DNA of 36,247 bases from JBPCIX01 sp051005875 (lineage in GTDB: Bacteria > Actinomycetota > CADDZG01 > JAHWKV01). Position 1 is the first letter of the stretch. Each line of letters opens with the position of its first letter. A program made the position numbers and the translations under genes. The stretch is taken from assembly GCA_051005875.1 (NCBI GenBank), contig JBPCIX010000019.1, positions 1 to 36,247 of the forward strand, written 5' to 3'. The notes under the pieces are model-generated. The model had not been told where the DNA came from. It saw only the letters and a list, made by a program, of their open reading frames with translations, and did not search any database. Of the stretch, positions 5,417-14,475 are shown one piece after another.

Positions 5417-6983
5417 GGGCATTTCTCATCCGGGCGGTCGCGGCTTCGAATTGACGACCGGCTTTGTACGAAGAGCGGACCAGTGGGCCCGATTCGACCC
5501 AGGCGAATCCCAATTTCTCGCCCAGTTGCTTATAGGTCTCGAATTCTTCGGGCGCAACCCATCTTCGGACCGGCAGATGGGTCGCCGAGGGGGCCAAGTA
5601 CTGGCCAATTGTCACCAGTTCTACCCCTGCCGACCTCAGATCACTTAGAGTCGATTCGATTTCCGACGGAGTTTCTCCGAGGCCGAGGATCAAGTTCGAC
5701 TTGGCTGGAATGTCGGGCCGTATCTGTTTGGCGGCTGCCAGGACCTGGAGCGACCTTTCGTAGCGAAAGCCCGGACGCACCTTAGGGTGAAGCCTGGGGA
5801 CCGTTTCAAGGTTGTGGGCAAACACATCGGGGCCTGCATCAAGCACGATAGCCAGAGCGTTCGCATCGCCCTTTAGGTCGCCCGTCAGGACCTCGACCCT
5901 GCACAGCGGGATTCGCTCGCGAATCGCTCTTATGGTTGCCGCCCAGATTTCCGCTACTTTGCTCGGAGCAACATCGTCGCGCTCCACCCCCGTCACCACC
6001 GCAAATTTCAGCCCCATCGCGGCGACGGCCTGTGCGACTCTGACCGGCTCTTCACTGTCCAGCCGGCCCGGTTTGCCAGTCGCGATATCGCAAAAGCCGC
6101 AGCGGCGCGTGCACTGTTCGCCCAGGATCAGAAAGGTTGCCTCTCTCGACTCCCAGCACTCGTAAATGTTCGGGCATCGGGCCTCCTCGCAAACTGTGTG
6201 GAGATTCAACCCCCGGACAAGACCTTTGAGCTCATTGAAGTTCGGCCCTGTTTGAATTTTCGTTTTGAGCCAGGCCGGCTTCGGCGGAGGGGCAAGGTTA
6301 AAGTCATGAAGGCGTTTTTCAACCGGCTTGCGGTCGAGCAGCCGGGCCAGTTCGTCGATCAGGAGGTTCGAAACCTCGCTTATTGAAACAGGGCGTTTGA
6401 GCACCTTTTCCAACGAAGTTACGCCCTCGGTAGCGAGACCGCAGGCAATGATTCCATTGAAGTAGTCAAGGTCGGTGGAGACGTTGATTGCCAACCCGTG
6501 CTTGGCTATTCCTCGGCTCACTCTGACACCGATCGCGGCGAGTTTGTCTTTGCCGGACCAGACGCCGGTCATGCCTTCGCGCCGCTCCGACCGGACTCCC
6601 AATTTCTCGAAAGTCCGCATGATCGCCGCTTCAAGCAGCCGCAGATACTTGACCACGTCAACGTACGAGGCGTTCTCGGACTTTAGGTTCACAATCGGAT
6701 AAGCGATTAGCTGTCCTGGGCCGTGATAGGTGATGTCGCCTCCTCGGTCTGCCTCGCATAACGCAATCCCACGCCTTCCAAGCTCGGAGTCATCGAAAAG
6801 CAAGTGCTCACGAGACGCCCGACGGCCGAGGGTGTAAACGTGATTGTGTTCGAGCAGCAACAACACGTCACCGATTTGGCTGGCTACCCGGCGGGAGTGG
6901 AGGTCGTCTTGCCAGCGTGCAGATCTTGAGTAGTCAACCAGACCGGCCCGGACGACTCCTAGCTCGATCGAATCGCCGGGCAC
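5400..6983 (-). CDS. Fused octanoyltransferase-lipoyl synthase (LipB-LipA)
   Basis: One frame encodes both enzymes of endogenous lipoate assembly. Residues ~1-215 are LipB, with RGGDITYHGPGQ, Lys147 (KLAAIG) and the acyl-accepting Cys181 (GIIACGL). Residues ~235-527 are the radical-SAM LipA, with C265-x4-C270-x5-C276 for the auxiliary cluster, C291-x3-C295-x2-C298 for the SAM cluster, and RSSYKA near the end (S504/S505). The ~20-residue Pro-rich junction has no stop and no in-frame ATG, GTG or TTG, so LipA cannot be made alone. The loop usually TSVDRDDL reads TGVERDDV. I choose GTG 6983 (GAGGA just upstream, 7 bp after the E2 stop); ATG 7040 would overlap E2 by 50 bp. Confidence 0.95.
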   Translation of the reverse strand: MPGDSIELGVVRAGLVDYSRSARWQDDLHSRRVASQIGDVLLLLEHNHVYTLGRRASREHLLFDDSELGRRGIALCEADRGGDITYHGPGQLIAYPIVNLKSENASYVDVVKYLRLLEAAIMRTFEKLGVRSERREGMTGVWSGKDKLAAIGVRVSRGIAKHGLAINVSTDLDYFNGIIACGLATEGVTSLEKVLKRPVSISEVSNLLIDELARLLDRKPVEKRLHDFNLAPPPKPAWLKTKIQTGPNFNELKGLVRGLNLHTVCEEARCPNIYECWESREATFLILGEQCTRRCGFCDIATGKPGRLDSEEPVRVAQAVAAMGLKFAVVTGVERDDVAPSKVAEIWAATIRAIRERIPLCRVEVLTGDLKGDANALAIVLDAGPDVFAHNLETVPRLHPKVRPGFRYERSLQVLAAAKQIRPDIPAKSNLILGLGETPSEIESTLSDLRSAGVELVTIGQYLAPSATHLPVRRWVAPEEFETYKQLGEKLGFAWVESGPLVRSSYKAGRQFEAATARMRNALTGAP

Positions 6984-6990
6984 GGCTTCC

Positions 6991-8370
6991 TCAATCCGTA
7001 AGATAAGGCGAGAGGTCCGCCTTGAAATCGGCCTGCTCAAGGATCAACTTGAGACGAGCCAAGAACTGCGCCGCCTCGGCCCCGTCGATCAAGCGGTGGT
7101 CCCACGACAACGACAAAAAGACCATCTGCCGTATCGCAATCGAATCACTTTCCGCTTCATCGGTAACGACAACGGCCCGCTTCACTATTGCGTCGAACGC
7201 GAGGATGGCGGCCTCTCCACGGTTGATGATCGGCACCGACATGATCGATCCAAAGGGACCGGGATTTGTGATCGTGAATGTGCCGTTTTGGATCTCGTCG
7301 GGTGACAGCTTTTTGTTCCGGGCTCTATCGGCCAGGTCGCGGATCGCGGCGGCAAGACCATCAATGCTTAACCTGTCGGCGCCTGTTACGACGGGCACGA
7401 TCAGGCCGTTTTCCAGCGCGACGGCGATTCCCAAATTTACATAGTGCTTTTTTGTCATCGTCCCGTCGCCGTTCCACGACGAATTGACTCCGGGGTACTC
7501 CAGCAGAGTCAGGGTGATCGCTTTCGCTACAAAAGGCGTCCAGGTCAACGAGTAGCCGTGCGCTTTCTTAAAGGCGGCGCCTGCCAGGCCGCGAAGCCTG
7601 CCGATGGCGGTCATGTCGACTTCGACTGTGTTCCAGGCACGGGCCGTGTCTTGCAATGAAGCCACCATGTGCTCGGCAATTAGTTTGCGCATATTCGAAA
7701 GCGGCACGACCTCGTCGCCCGTCTTATCCGAAGGGCGAGGCGGCGCCGGGCTGAGCTCCGGAGTGGCCTGCGGTGGTGCCTGCTCTCCGGCCCCCGCCAC
7801 GTTACCGCCGATGGCCTGCATGACGTCTTCGCGAGTGATGCGGCCCCCCGAGCCCGTGCCGGTCACTGTACTTAAATCGACATCATTTTGAGCCACAAGC
7901 TTTCGAACAAGCGGAGACATGATCCCCCCTGCTCCAGTGCCTGCTCCAGTGCCTGCTCCAGTGCTGTGGGCAGGAGAGGCTGAGGTCGTTGCCGTTTCGC
8001 CCGCCGCGCGAGCTGGTCCTAAGTCGGCCTCGGATGCCGCCGTTTTAAGGGGGGCGGCCTCGGGCTCGGATGATCCCGCCCGAGCGGCGCCCGCGCCGGC
8101 CTCATCGCTTCCGCCGGCCAGGGCTACTGATCCCGTGCCCGATATGATTTCGGCCATTGCCGCGCCAACCGCAACCGTCTCGCCTTCGGCGACAAGGATC
8201 TTGGTCAGTGTTCCGGCGAAAGTCGAAGGAATCTCACTATCCACCTTGTCGGTAGAAACCTCGACCAATGCTTCATCGAGCGCGACCGAATCACCTTCCT
8301 TTTTAAGCCAGCGAGTGATGGTTCCCTCGGTAACGCTTTCGCCGAGCTGCGGCATTGTGAATTCAGGCAC
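6991..8370 (-). CDS. Dihydrolipoamide acyltransferase E2 of a 2-oxoacid dehydrogenase
   Basis: E2 carries the swinging lipoyl arm and moves the acyl group to CoA. One lipoyl domain (residues 1-75) bears the lipoylated Lys42 in STDKVDSEIP. An Ala/Gly/Thr-rich linker with a (TGAG)3 repeat follows, then the E3-binding domain (SPLVRKLVAQNDVDLSTVTGTG) near residue 155. The catalytic domain ends with the active-site His425 and Asp429 in DHRLIDG. Its place behind aceE and before lipBA suggests it serves pyruvate dehydrogenase. A shared E2 for 2-oxoglutarate dehydrogenase, as in other actinobacteria, is possible, so aceF or sucB cannot be decided. Its start overlaps the preceding gene by 8 bp. Confidence 0.93.
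   Translation of the reverse strand: MPEFTMPQLGESVTEGTITRWLKKEGDSVALDEALVEVSTDKVDSEIPSTFAGTLTKILVAEGETVAVGAAMAEIISGTGSVALAGGSDEAGAGAARAGSSEPEAAPLKTAASEADLGPARAAGETATTSASPAHSTGAGTGAGTGAGGIMSPLVRKLVAQNDVDLSTVTGTGSGGRITREDVMQAIGGNVAGAGEQAPPQATPELSPAPPRPSDKTGDEVVPLSNMRKLIAEHMVASLQDTARAWNTVEVDMTAIGRLRGLAGAAFKKAHGYSLTWTPFVAKAITLTLLEYPGVNSSWNGDGTMTKKHYVNLGIAVALENGLIVPVVTGADRLSIDGLAAAIRDLADRARNKKLSPDEIQNGTFTITNPGPFGSIMSVPIINRGEAAILAFDAIVKRAVVVTDEAESDSIAIRQMVFLSLSWDHRLIDGAEAAQFLARLKLILEQADFKADLSPYLTD
7928..7963 (-). repeat. Three 12-bp repeats encoding the E2 linker
   Basis: Identical 12-bp units at 7928-7939, 7940-7951 and 7952-7963 encode three Thr-Gly-Ala-Gly blocks in the flexible linker after the lipoyl domain. 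The repeat is in frame, and such linkers commonly vary in length. Confidence 0.85.
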
Positions 8371-9238
8371 GGTCGGACTTTATTGCATGGCCTCCGAATT
8401 GTTGCCTTAGGGCCGCTATTACCTTCATGGCGGGCGACTCGGGCTGCCGTGATGAAAAGCGGGCGAACAACGAGGCTGAGATCACATGCAAGGGCACCCC
8501 AAGGCGAATCGCTTCGTCCACGGTCCACCTGCCTTCGCCGGAATCCTCGGCCCACCCGGCGATACCCGCCAATCCCTGATCTTCCGACAACGCCTTCACC
8601 AACAGATCAAGCAACCACGACTGAACCACGCTCCCCTGCCTCCAGGCTTTGAGAGCGCCTTCCACATCGATGCCCAACTCCGATGCAGCCAGCAACTCGT
8701 AGCCTTCGCCGTAGGCCTGCATCATTCCGTACTCGACGCCGTTATGAACCATCTTTGTGAAGTGGCCGGCCCCCTGAGCGCCGGCGTGCACAAAACCGCC
8801 TTCGGGCGCCAGGGCGTCGAAAATTGGTTGGACCACCTGGATGTGCTCCTTGTCGCCGCCGACCATCAAGCAATACCCGTTTTTTATCCCCCAGACTCCT
8901 CCGCTCACTCCTGCGTCTATGTATCCGATCCCCTTTTCGGATACTTGCCCCCCGCGCCGGACCGAGTCTTTGTAGTTCGAGTTGCCACCTTCGACAATGA
9001 TGTCGCCGGCCTCCATGAGCCCCGTCAATTCTTTTACCGCGTCCTCCGTCGGCTGGCCCGCAGGCAGCATCAGCCATGCAACACGAGGAGGCGTGAGAGC
9101 CTCTACAAGATTCGCAAGCGTGCCGACTTCCGACCGCTCCCGGGTCCGTGTCCAACCAACACCCTCATGCCCCTCGTTGCGAATCCGTTGCAGCATGTTG
9201 CCACCCATGCGCCCTAGCCCAGCCATGCCTATCTTCAT
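8363..9238 (-). CDS. 6-phosphogluconate dehydrogenase, short (GndA/YqeC-type)
   Basis: The enzyme oxidatively decarboxylates 6-phosphogluconate to ribulose 5-phosphate. The 291-residue length is that of the short, usually NAD-linked class rather than the ~470-residue class. Visible motifs are the N-terminal dinucleotide loop GLGRMGGNM, the substrate loop EGGNSNYKDS, DAGVSGGVWG, and the catalytic KMVHNGVEYGMM. It lies 29 bp after aceE, and its stop overlaps the E2 start by 8 bp, so it is co-translated within the pyruvate dehydrogenase run, an unusual position for a pentose-phosphate enzyme. A related beta-hydroxyacid dehydrogenase is less likely given the HNGVEYG signature. Confidence 0.9.
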   Translation of the reverse strand: MKIGMAGLGRMGGNMLQRIRNEGHEGVGWTRTRERSEVGTLANLVEALTPPRVAWLMLPAGQPTEDAVKELTGLMEAGDIIVEGGNSNYKDSVRRGGQVSEKGIGYIDAGVSGGVWGIKNGYCLMVGGDKEHIQVVQPIFDALAPEGGFVHAGAQGAGHFTKMVHNGVEYGMMQAYGEGYELLAASELGIDVEGALKAWRQGSVVQSWLLDLLVKALSEDQGLAGIAGWAEDSGEGRWTVDEAIRLGVPLHVISASLFARFSSRQPESPAMKVIAALRQQFGGHAIKSDRA

Positions 9239-9267
9239 TGGGTCTCCTTAAAGATCTCTTGGATTGG

Positions 9268-11961
9268 TTAGGCCAGCCGGGGGTCGGTCTTTTCTGGGTC
9301 CAATCCGTATTTTTCTATGGCCTCCTGAACCGCTTCGACCTTTAGCTCGCCAGACTGAGCCAGCCCTGCAAGAGTCGCCACAACAATATTTTGAGCGTCT
9401 ATCTCGAAGTGTTTCCGGAGATCTTCCCTGGTGTCACTTCTACCGTACCCATCGGTCCCCAGCGGAACGAACAGTCCCGGAATCCAGCGGCTGATTTGAT
9501 CGGGCACCGACTTCATCCAGTCACTTGCAGCGATCGTCGGGCCCTCGGCGCCGTTAAATGCCTTCTGAATAAAGGGCAAGTGAGTGGCTTCAAGTGGATT
9601 CAGCCGATTCCAGCGCTCCGCCTCCATTGCGTCTTCGCGCAGCAGCTTGTAACTGGTTGCGCTCCAAACATCGGCTGCGACATCGTGGTCCGCAGCAAGT
9701 AGCTGCTGGGCCTTCAAAACCTCGGTTGCAAGAATTGAACCGCTTCCCACCAGCTGGGCCCGGTGCTTGCGCTCCTCGGGGGCCCTGCGGAACAAGTACA
9801 GACCCTTCAGGATTCCTTCGTCAACGCCTGCCGGTTTTGCGGGCATCACGTGATTCTCGTTGTACAGGGTCAGGTAATAAAAGATGTCCTCGCCGCCCGA
9901 GATCATGCGCTTCAGGCCGTCTTTGACTATTACCGCAGTCTCGAAGGCAAATGCCGGATCGTAAGCCTTGCAATTGGGCACCACTGAGGCCAACAAGTGC
10001 GACTGACCATCGGCGTGCTGCAGGCCCTCGCCGTTCAAGGACGTACGACCGGCTGTGCAGCCGAGAAGAAAGCCGCGGCCCCTGGCGTCGCCGAAAGACC
10101 AGATCAGGTCGCCGATCCGCTGAAAGCCGAACATCGAATAAAACATGAAGAAGGGGATGAGATGCTCGCCGTGAGTAGAGTAAGAAGTTCCGGCGGCAGT
10201 GCACGAAGCCATGCTTCCGGCTTCGGTAATTCCCTCTTCAAGGACCTGGCCGTCTTTTGCTTCCTTGTAGCTCAGCAGCATGTTGTAATCCACAGGCTCA
10301 TAAAGCTGCCCCATGGGCGCGTGAATTTTGAAATCCTTGAACAACGATTCGACGCCGAAGGTCCGAGCTTCATCGGGAATGATCGGCACAACCCGGGGGC
10401 CGAACTCCTTGTCTTTCATCAGGTCCCGCAGCAGGCCCACGAACGCCATCGTGGTCGAGACCTCACGCTTTTGCTCCTCGGTCCCAGAGTCAAAAGCGCT
10501 GTAAACATTGTCACCCGGCAGCACCAGAGGCTTGGGCTTGACCCTGCGATCCGGCAAGAATCCACCCAACCTGGTGCGTTGGTCCTTTAAGTACTGGACT
10601 TCGTCGGAATTGTCGCCCGGGTGAAAGAAGGGGGGCTCTTCGCCGGTAATTTTTTTGTCGGAGACTTCGATCTCAAGCCTGTCGGCAAACCGGCGCAACT
10701 CTTGCTCGTTCATCTTTTTTATCTGATGCGTGGAGTTTCGGCCCTCAACCTCAGGCCCGAGGGCCCAGCCCTTCACTGTTTTCGCCAGGATGACCACCGG
10801 CTTGTCGCGGACCTCTGTTGCTGACTGGAAGGCCGCGAACACTTTCCGGGAATCGTGACCGCCACGCCGCAGACGCCAAAGATCGTCATCGGAAAGGGCA
10901 TCTACCATCTTGCTAAGACGCGGGTCGGACCCGAAAAAATGTTCGCGGATGTAAGGGCCGGACTCGATCAGGTACCGCTGAAATTCGCCGTCTACCGTTT
11001 TGTTCATTTTGTTCACCAAAGCACCTTCATGGTCCTTGGCGATCAGATCGTCCCATTCCCGGCCCCACACCACCTTGATGACATGCCACCCCGCCCCCCG
11101 GAATACCGACTCGAGCTCCTGGATGATCTTTCCGTTTCCGCGAACCGGTCCATCGAGACGCTGCAGGTTGCAGTTCACAACAAAGATCAGATTGCTGAGC
11201 GGCTCGTTGGCTGCCAAGTGCAGGGCCCCGGTGCTTTCAGGTTCGTCCATTTCGCCATCGCCCAGGAACGCCCAAACTCGCTGATCGGATGTGTCTTTGA
11301 TGCCGCGGTCATTCAGATACCGATTGAACCTGGCTTGATAGATCGCGTTCATCGAAGCCAAGCCCATCGATACGCTGGGAAACTCCCAGTACTCGGGCAT
11401 CAATCGCGGGTGGGGGTAAGAAGAAAGGCCGTCCTTGGTACTTACCTCGCGGCGGAAGTGCTCGAGTTGATTCTCGGTGATCCTGCCCTCGAGATATCCC
11501 CTGGCGTAGATACCCGGACCGGCGTGGCCCTGGAACCAGATTTGGTCCCCGCCACCGGGGTGGTCCTTGCCTCTGAAGAAGTGGTTGAAGCCGACTTCGT
11601 AAAGGTTTGCCGCAGAAGCGTAGGTGGCCAGGTGCCCGCCGAGGCCCGAGTACAACTTGTTAGCCCTCAGCACCATGGCTGCAGCATTCCAGCGGATGAG
11701 GCGGCGGATTCTGAGTTCCAGAGCCTCGTTGCCCGGATAGTAAGGCTCTTGGTCGGGCGAGATGGTGTTGACGTAGTCGGTCTGGACCATCGGCGGCAGT
11801 TCGACTTGGCGGTGGTGAGCATGACCAAGGACCCTGTGCATCAGATACTGGGCAGTGGTTCTGCCTTCGGTATCGATCACCTCATCGAGCGCGGCAAGCC
11901 ACTCTGCGGTCTCGTCGGGATAAGGGTCGGGAAGTTGTTCGCTTAAGTAATCGTCGGGCAT
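9268..11961 (-). CDS. aceE: Pyruvate dehydrogenase E1 component, homodimeric
   Basis: AceE decarboxylates pyruvate with thiamine diphosphate and transfers the acetyl group to lipoyl-E2. At 897 residues it has full family length. The cofactor motif is GDGEMDEPES (from residue 234) followed by the metal and pyrophosphate site VVNCNLQRLDGPVRG (from 261). Early GHLATYASAANLYEVGFNHFF and late YGRSDTREDLRKHFEID also match AceE. The gene lies 61 bp after lpd and 29 bp before the 6-phosphogluconate dehydrogenase gene on the same strand, so E1, E3 and E2 can share a transcript. Homodimeric AceE is typical of Actinobacteria and Proteobacteria. Confidence 0.97.
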   Translation of the reverse strand: MPDDYLSEQLPDPYPDETAEWLAALDEVIDTEGRTTAQYLMHRVLGHAHHRQVELPPMVQTDYVNTISPDQEPYYPGNEALELRIRRLIRWNAAAMVLRANKLYSGLGGHLATYASAANLYEVGFNHFFRGKDHPGGGDQIWFQGHAGPGIYARGYLEGRITENQLEHFRREVSTKDGLSSYPHPRLMPEYWEFPSVSMGLASMNAIYQARFNRYLNDRGIKDTSDQRVWAFLGDGEMDEPESTGALHLAANEPLSNLIFVVNCNLQRLDGPVRGNGKIIQELESVFRGAGWHVIKVVWGREWDDLIAKDHEGALVNKMNKTVDGEFQRYLIESGPYIREHFFGSDPRLSKMVDALSDDDLWRLRRGGHDSRKVFAAFQSATEVRDKPVVILAKTVKGWALGPEVEGRNSTHQIKKMNEQELRRFADRLEIEVSDKKITGEEPPFFHPGDNSDEVQYLKDQRTRLGGFLPDRRVKPKPLVLPGDNVYSAFDSGTEEQKREVSTTMAFVGLLRDLMKDKEFGPRVVPIIPDEARTFGVESLFKDFKIHAPMGQLYEPVDYNMLLSYKEAKDGQVLEEGITEAGSMASCTAAGTSYSTHGEHLIPFFMFYSMFGFQRIGDLIWSFGDARGRGFLLGCTAGRTSLNGEGLQHADGQSHLLASVVPNCKAYDPAFAFETAVIVKDGLKRMISGGEDIFYYLTLYNENHVMPAKPAGVDEGILKGLYLFRRAPEERKHRAQLVGSGSILATEVLKAQQLLAADHDVAADVWSATSYKLLREDAMEAERWNRLNPLEATHLPFIQKAFNGAEGPTIAASDWMKSVPDQISRWIPGLFVPLGTDGYGRSDTREDLRKHFEIDAQNIVVATLAGLAQSGELKVEAVQEAIEKYGLDPEKTDPRLA

Positions 11962-12022
11962 TTGGTTCTATTGTCCTACAGGGAGCCGCGCTTGCAAGCC
12001 GAAAGAGTTCAGCTCACAGCAG

Positions 12023-13429
12023 TCAGCTCATATGCAGCGCCTTGCCCGAAAGTTTGAGCATCGTCTCACCCAGGGCTTCAGACAGAGTCGGGTGAGCATG
12101 AATCAAGTTGGCTGCGTCGGAAGCGAGTGCCTCCCAGTTGGTCATCAGCTGGGCCTCTGAGACGAGTTCGGTCACCCTGGGGCCGATCAGATGCACTCCG
12201 AGTATCGGCCCATCGCGCTTTGCTATGACCTTCACGAATCCGGCGGCTTCGCCCAGGATGCTAGCCTTGCCCGAAGCGGCCCAGTTGAACTTTGTCGTCA
12301 CGACCTCGTGCCCCGCATCGACGGCCTGCTGCTCGGTCAGCCCGACGGACGCGATTTCCGGCGTGCAATAAGTAGCCCGTGGCACGCCGACATAGTTGAC
12401 CGCAGATGTTGCAGCCCCGGCAATCTGCTCGGCCACATGAATCCCTTCGGCGAAGGCGACATGGGCCAGCTGAAAGTGAGGAAACGGCAGGCCGAGTCCG
12501 GGCTGGGTAATGAGGTCACCGACGGCGAATACCCCTTTAATGCCGGTCCGGCAGCTTTCGTCGGTCACAACAAACCCCTTATCGAGTTTCACCCCGGACT
12601 CTTCGTAACCGAGTGCCTCCGAACGAGGGGCCCTGCCCACGGACAGCAGACAGCGCTCCGCAGTCAAAGTCGTGGACTTGCCTTCAGATTCGAAAGTAAC
12701 CTCCGCCTGGCCCCCCAAATTCTCTGCCTTCGTAACTTTCACGCCGGTAAAGCTTTGGATTCCCCGCTTGGCAAACTGGCGAGCCAATTCTTTCGAAACC
12801 TCTTCATCCTCGCCGGGGGCAAGGCGTGGAAGGGCCTCAAGAATTGTTACCTGTGCGCCAAAAGATCTGTACACGCTGGCGAACTCCAGGCCAACAGCTC
12901 CTGCGCCGATGATGATGACCGACGCGGGAATATCCCCGGCCGACAATGCATGGTCCGAGGTGATGAAGGCCTCGCCGTCGATCTTCGCAAATGGAAGGGA
13001 GCGCGGGTACGACCCGGTGGAAAGAATCACGGCCGGGGCCTGCACGTTTTCACCGCCCTCAACGCCGATAACCCCTGCCGAGGCCAGGCGGCCCTTACCG
13101 GCGATGGTGGTTACCCTTTTTGATTTCAACAGGCCCTGCAGGCCCTTGTAGTGCTTTGCGACCACTGAGTCCTTGTAAGAGGTGACTTTGCCCCAGTCCA
13201 CGTTGGGCTCCCCAACCAAAATTCCGAAGTCGCCGGCAGCCCTTACGGTCTCGACGACTTCGGCGGAGTGCAGCAAAGCCTTAGTCGGCATGCATCCCAG
13301 GTGCAGGCAAGTTCCGCCGACTTTGTCGTTCTCGACGATAGCGACTGAAAGCCCGAGCCCAGCCGCACGCAAGGCGGCGGCATAGCCGCCGTTGCCGCCA
13401 CCAAGTATCGCTACATCAAATTTGGGCAC
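12023..13429 (-). CDS. lpd: Dihydrolipoamide dehydrogenase (E3)
   Basis: This flavoprotein reoxidises dihydrolipoyl-E2 and reduces NAD. It has the N-terminal FAD loop GGGNGGYAAA, the redox disulfide C41-x4-C46 in GGTCLHLGCMPTKAL, the NAD loop GAGAVGLEFASVY near residue 180, a second FAD segment with AVGDL near residue 315, and the catalytic pair His446/Glu451 in HPTLSEALGE. Length of 468 residues is standard. It starts 20 bp after the ygfZ stop and is followed by aceE, placing E3 at the front of the pyruvate dehydrogenase set. The same E3 probably also serves other lipoate complexes. Confidence 0.97.
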   Translation of the reverse strand: MPKFDVAILGGGNGGYAAALRAAGLGLSVAIVENDKVGGTCLHLGCMPTKALLHSAEVVETVRAAGDFGILVGEPNVDWGKVTSYKDSVVAKHYKGLQGLLKSKRVTTIAGKGRLASAGVIGVEGGENVQAPAVILSTGSYPRSLPFAKIDGEAFITSDHALSAGDIPASVIIIGAGAVGLEFASVYRSFGAQVTILEALPRLAPGEDEEVSKELARQFAKRGIQSFTGVKVTKAENLGGQAEVTFESEGKSTTLTAERCLLSVGRAPRSEALGYEESGVKLDKGFVVTDESCRTGIKGVFAVGDLITQPGLGLPFPHFQLAHVAFAEGIHVAEQIAGAATSAVNYVGVPRATYCTPEIASVGLTEQQAVDAGHEVVTTKFNWAASGKASILGEAAGFVKVIAKRDGPILGVHLIGPRVTELVSEAQLMTNWEALASDAANLIHAHPTLSEALGETMLKLSGKALHMS

Positions 13430-13448
13430 GAAGCGAGTCTACCGGGGG

Positions 13449-14462
13449 CTAAGCGCCTTGCAGGCGCTCTCGTAATTCTCTAGCGCTCGGTACCCGGGGG
13501 CCGTAATTCGTTCCCGGAAGCTCCCGCACTGTTGCTTTGTGCTCCGATCCATCTTCCCCGGTGACAGTCACCTCTTCATCTATGGGAGCACTGGCTTTGA
13601 CTACCCCGATTCCCCAAGCCCTGCCCTCCCATGTGGAGGCGCTGGTTACTTTACCGGCAAGCTGGCCGTCGTATGTGACATCCCCGGTTTGCGGAGTGCT
13701 TTCGAATTCGAGGTGCCGCAGGCGCCGCTTTATGCGCCCGCGCTGGGCCATCGCTACCGACTCCTGGCCGAGATAGCAACCTTTCTGGAAGTGGACGGCG
13801 ACTTCAAGCGCGGCCTCCTGGGGAAGAAAGCTCTTGTCGAAATCAGTGCCGTAAAGGGGAACTCCGCCGGCTACCCGCAAGCTCTCGTATTCGCCGGCCG
13901 ATAACGCTTCGACGCCCGATGATCCGAGGTCCGCAAGGGTCTTTCCCTCGTCAACTTTGCTGACCCAAATGTCCAGGCCTGGTTCAGGCCGATGAATGCG
14001 AACCGCCAACCGCCGGGGGGGTCGGTCTGGGTCATCATCGCCGTCAAAAAGCGTCACGGAATGTTCAGCCTCGCCGGGCGGCAGGGGTGCCTGCGGAAGG
14101 CTCTCAACGCTCTTTTCGGAACCCGGCCCCATGACGCGGATGACCGAGAACTCTTCGGAGACATCCACAATCGCGACCTTCGTAGCAAACACCCGTCCCT
14201 GAAAGAAATCGAGAAGCCCCCGGGCATCGTCGGGCTCAGCATCGACAAAGACATGCTCGCCCAGTCTGACGATTCGAAGAATTGATTCAATCTTGCCGTG
14301 GGGTGTTAACAAAAGGGCCTGAGCACCGGCGCCATCTTCAAGTTTGACGACCTGGTTCGAAACCAGCTGATCCAAGAACCAAAGGGCTTGGGGCCCGGTA
14401 AAGCGCAGTTTTGCCCGGCCGCCAAGAACATGAAAACAAGTTCTGCTTTCGAACTCCGCCAT
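13449..14462 (-). CDS. ygfZ: YgfZ/GcvT-like folate-binding Fe-S maintenance protein
   Basis: YgfZ proteins are GcvT-fold, folate-binding proteins that support the activity of certain Fe-S enzymes, including radical-SAM enzymes in E. coli. The diagnostic motif KGCYLGQE carries Cys229. The N-terminal half shows the GcvT-like LRFTGPQALWFLDQLVSNQV. I start at ATG 14462 because AAGGAGA lies 9 nt upstream; the longer open frame to 14594 would run into mazF and adds a basic nonsense-like stretch. It sits 13 bp after mazF and 20 bp before lpd. Lipoyl synthase, encoded at the end of this run, is a plausible client, but that is inference. Confidence 0.9.
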   Translation of the reverse strand: MAEFESRTCFHVLGGRAKLRFTGPQALWFLDQLVSNQVVKLEDGAGAQALLLTPHGKIESILRIVRLGEHVFVDAEPDDARGLLDFFQGRVFATKVAIVDVSEEFSVIRVMGPGSEKSVESLPQAPLPPGEAEHSVTLFDGDDDPDRPPRRLAVRIHRPEPGLDIWVSKVDEGKTLADLGSSGVEALSAGEYESLRVAGGVPLYGTDFDKSFLPQEAALEVAVHFQKGCYLGQESVAMAQRGRIKRRLRHLEFESTPQTGDVTYDGQLAGKVTSASTWEGRAWGIGVVKASAPIDEEVTVTGEDGSEHKATVRELPGTNYGPRVPSARELRERLQGA

Positions 14463-14475
14463 TTCGCTGATCTCC

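Noticed and set aside
7928..7963. Short direct repeats considered as a CRISPR or iteron array
   Set aside because: Contiguous 12-bp in-frame codon repeats with no spacers, explained by the E2 linker.
7919..8410. Ala/Pro-rich plus-strand frame across the E2 linker
   Set aside because: It is the antisense shadow of the repetitive Ala/Gly/Thr linker.
10855..11946. 363-codon plus-strand frame antisense to aceE
   Set aside because: It mirrors a strongly conserved gene on the other strand and has no family features of its own.
14054..14290. Minus-strand 78-codon frame inside ygfZ
   Set aside because: It overlaps the ygfZ coding frame on the same strand in another phase and has no conserved motif.
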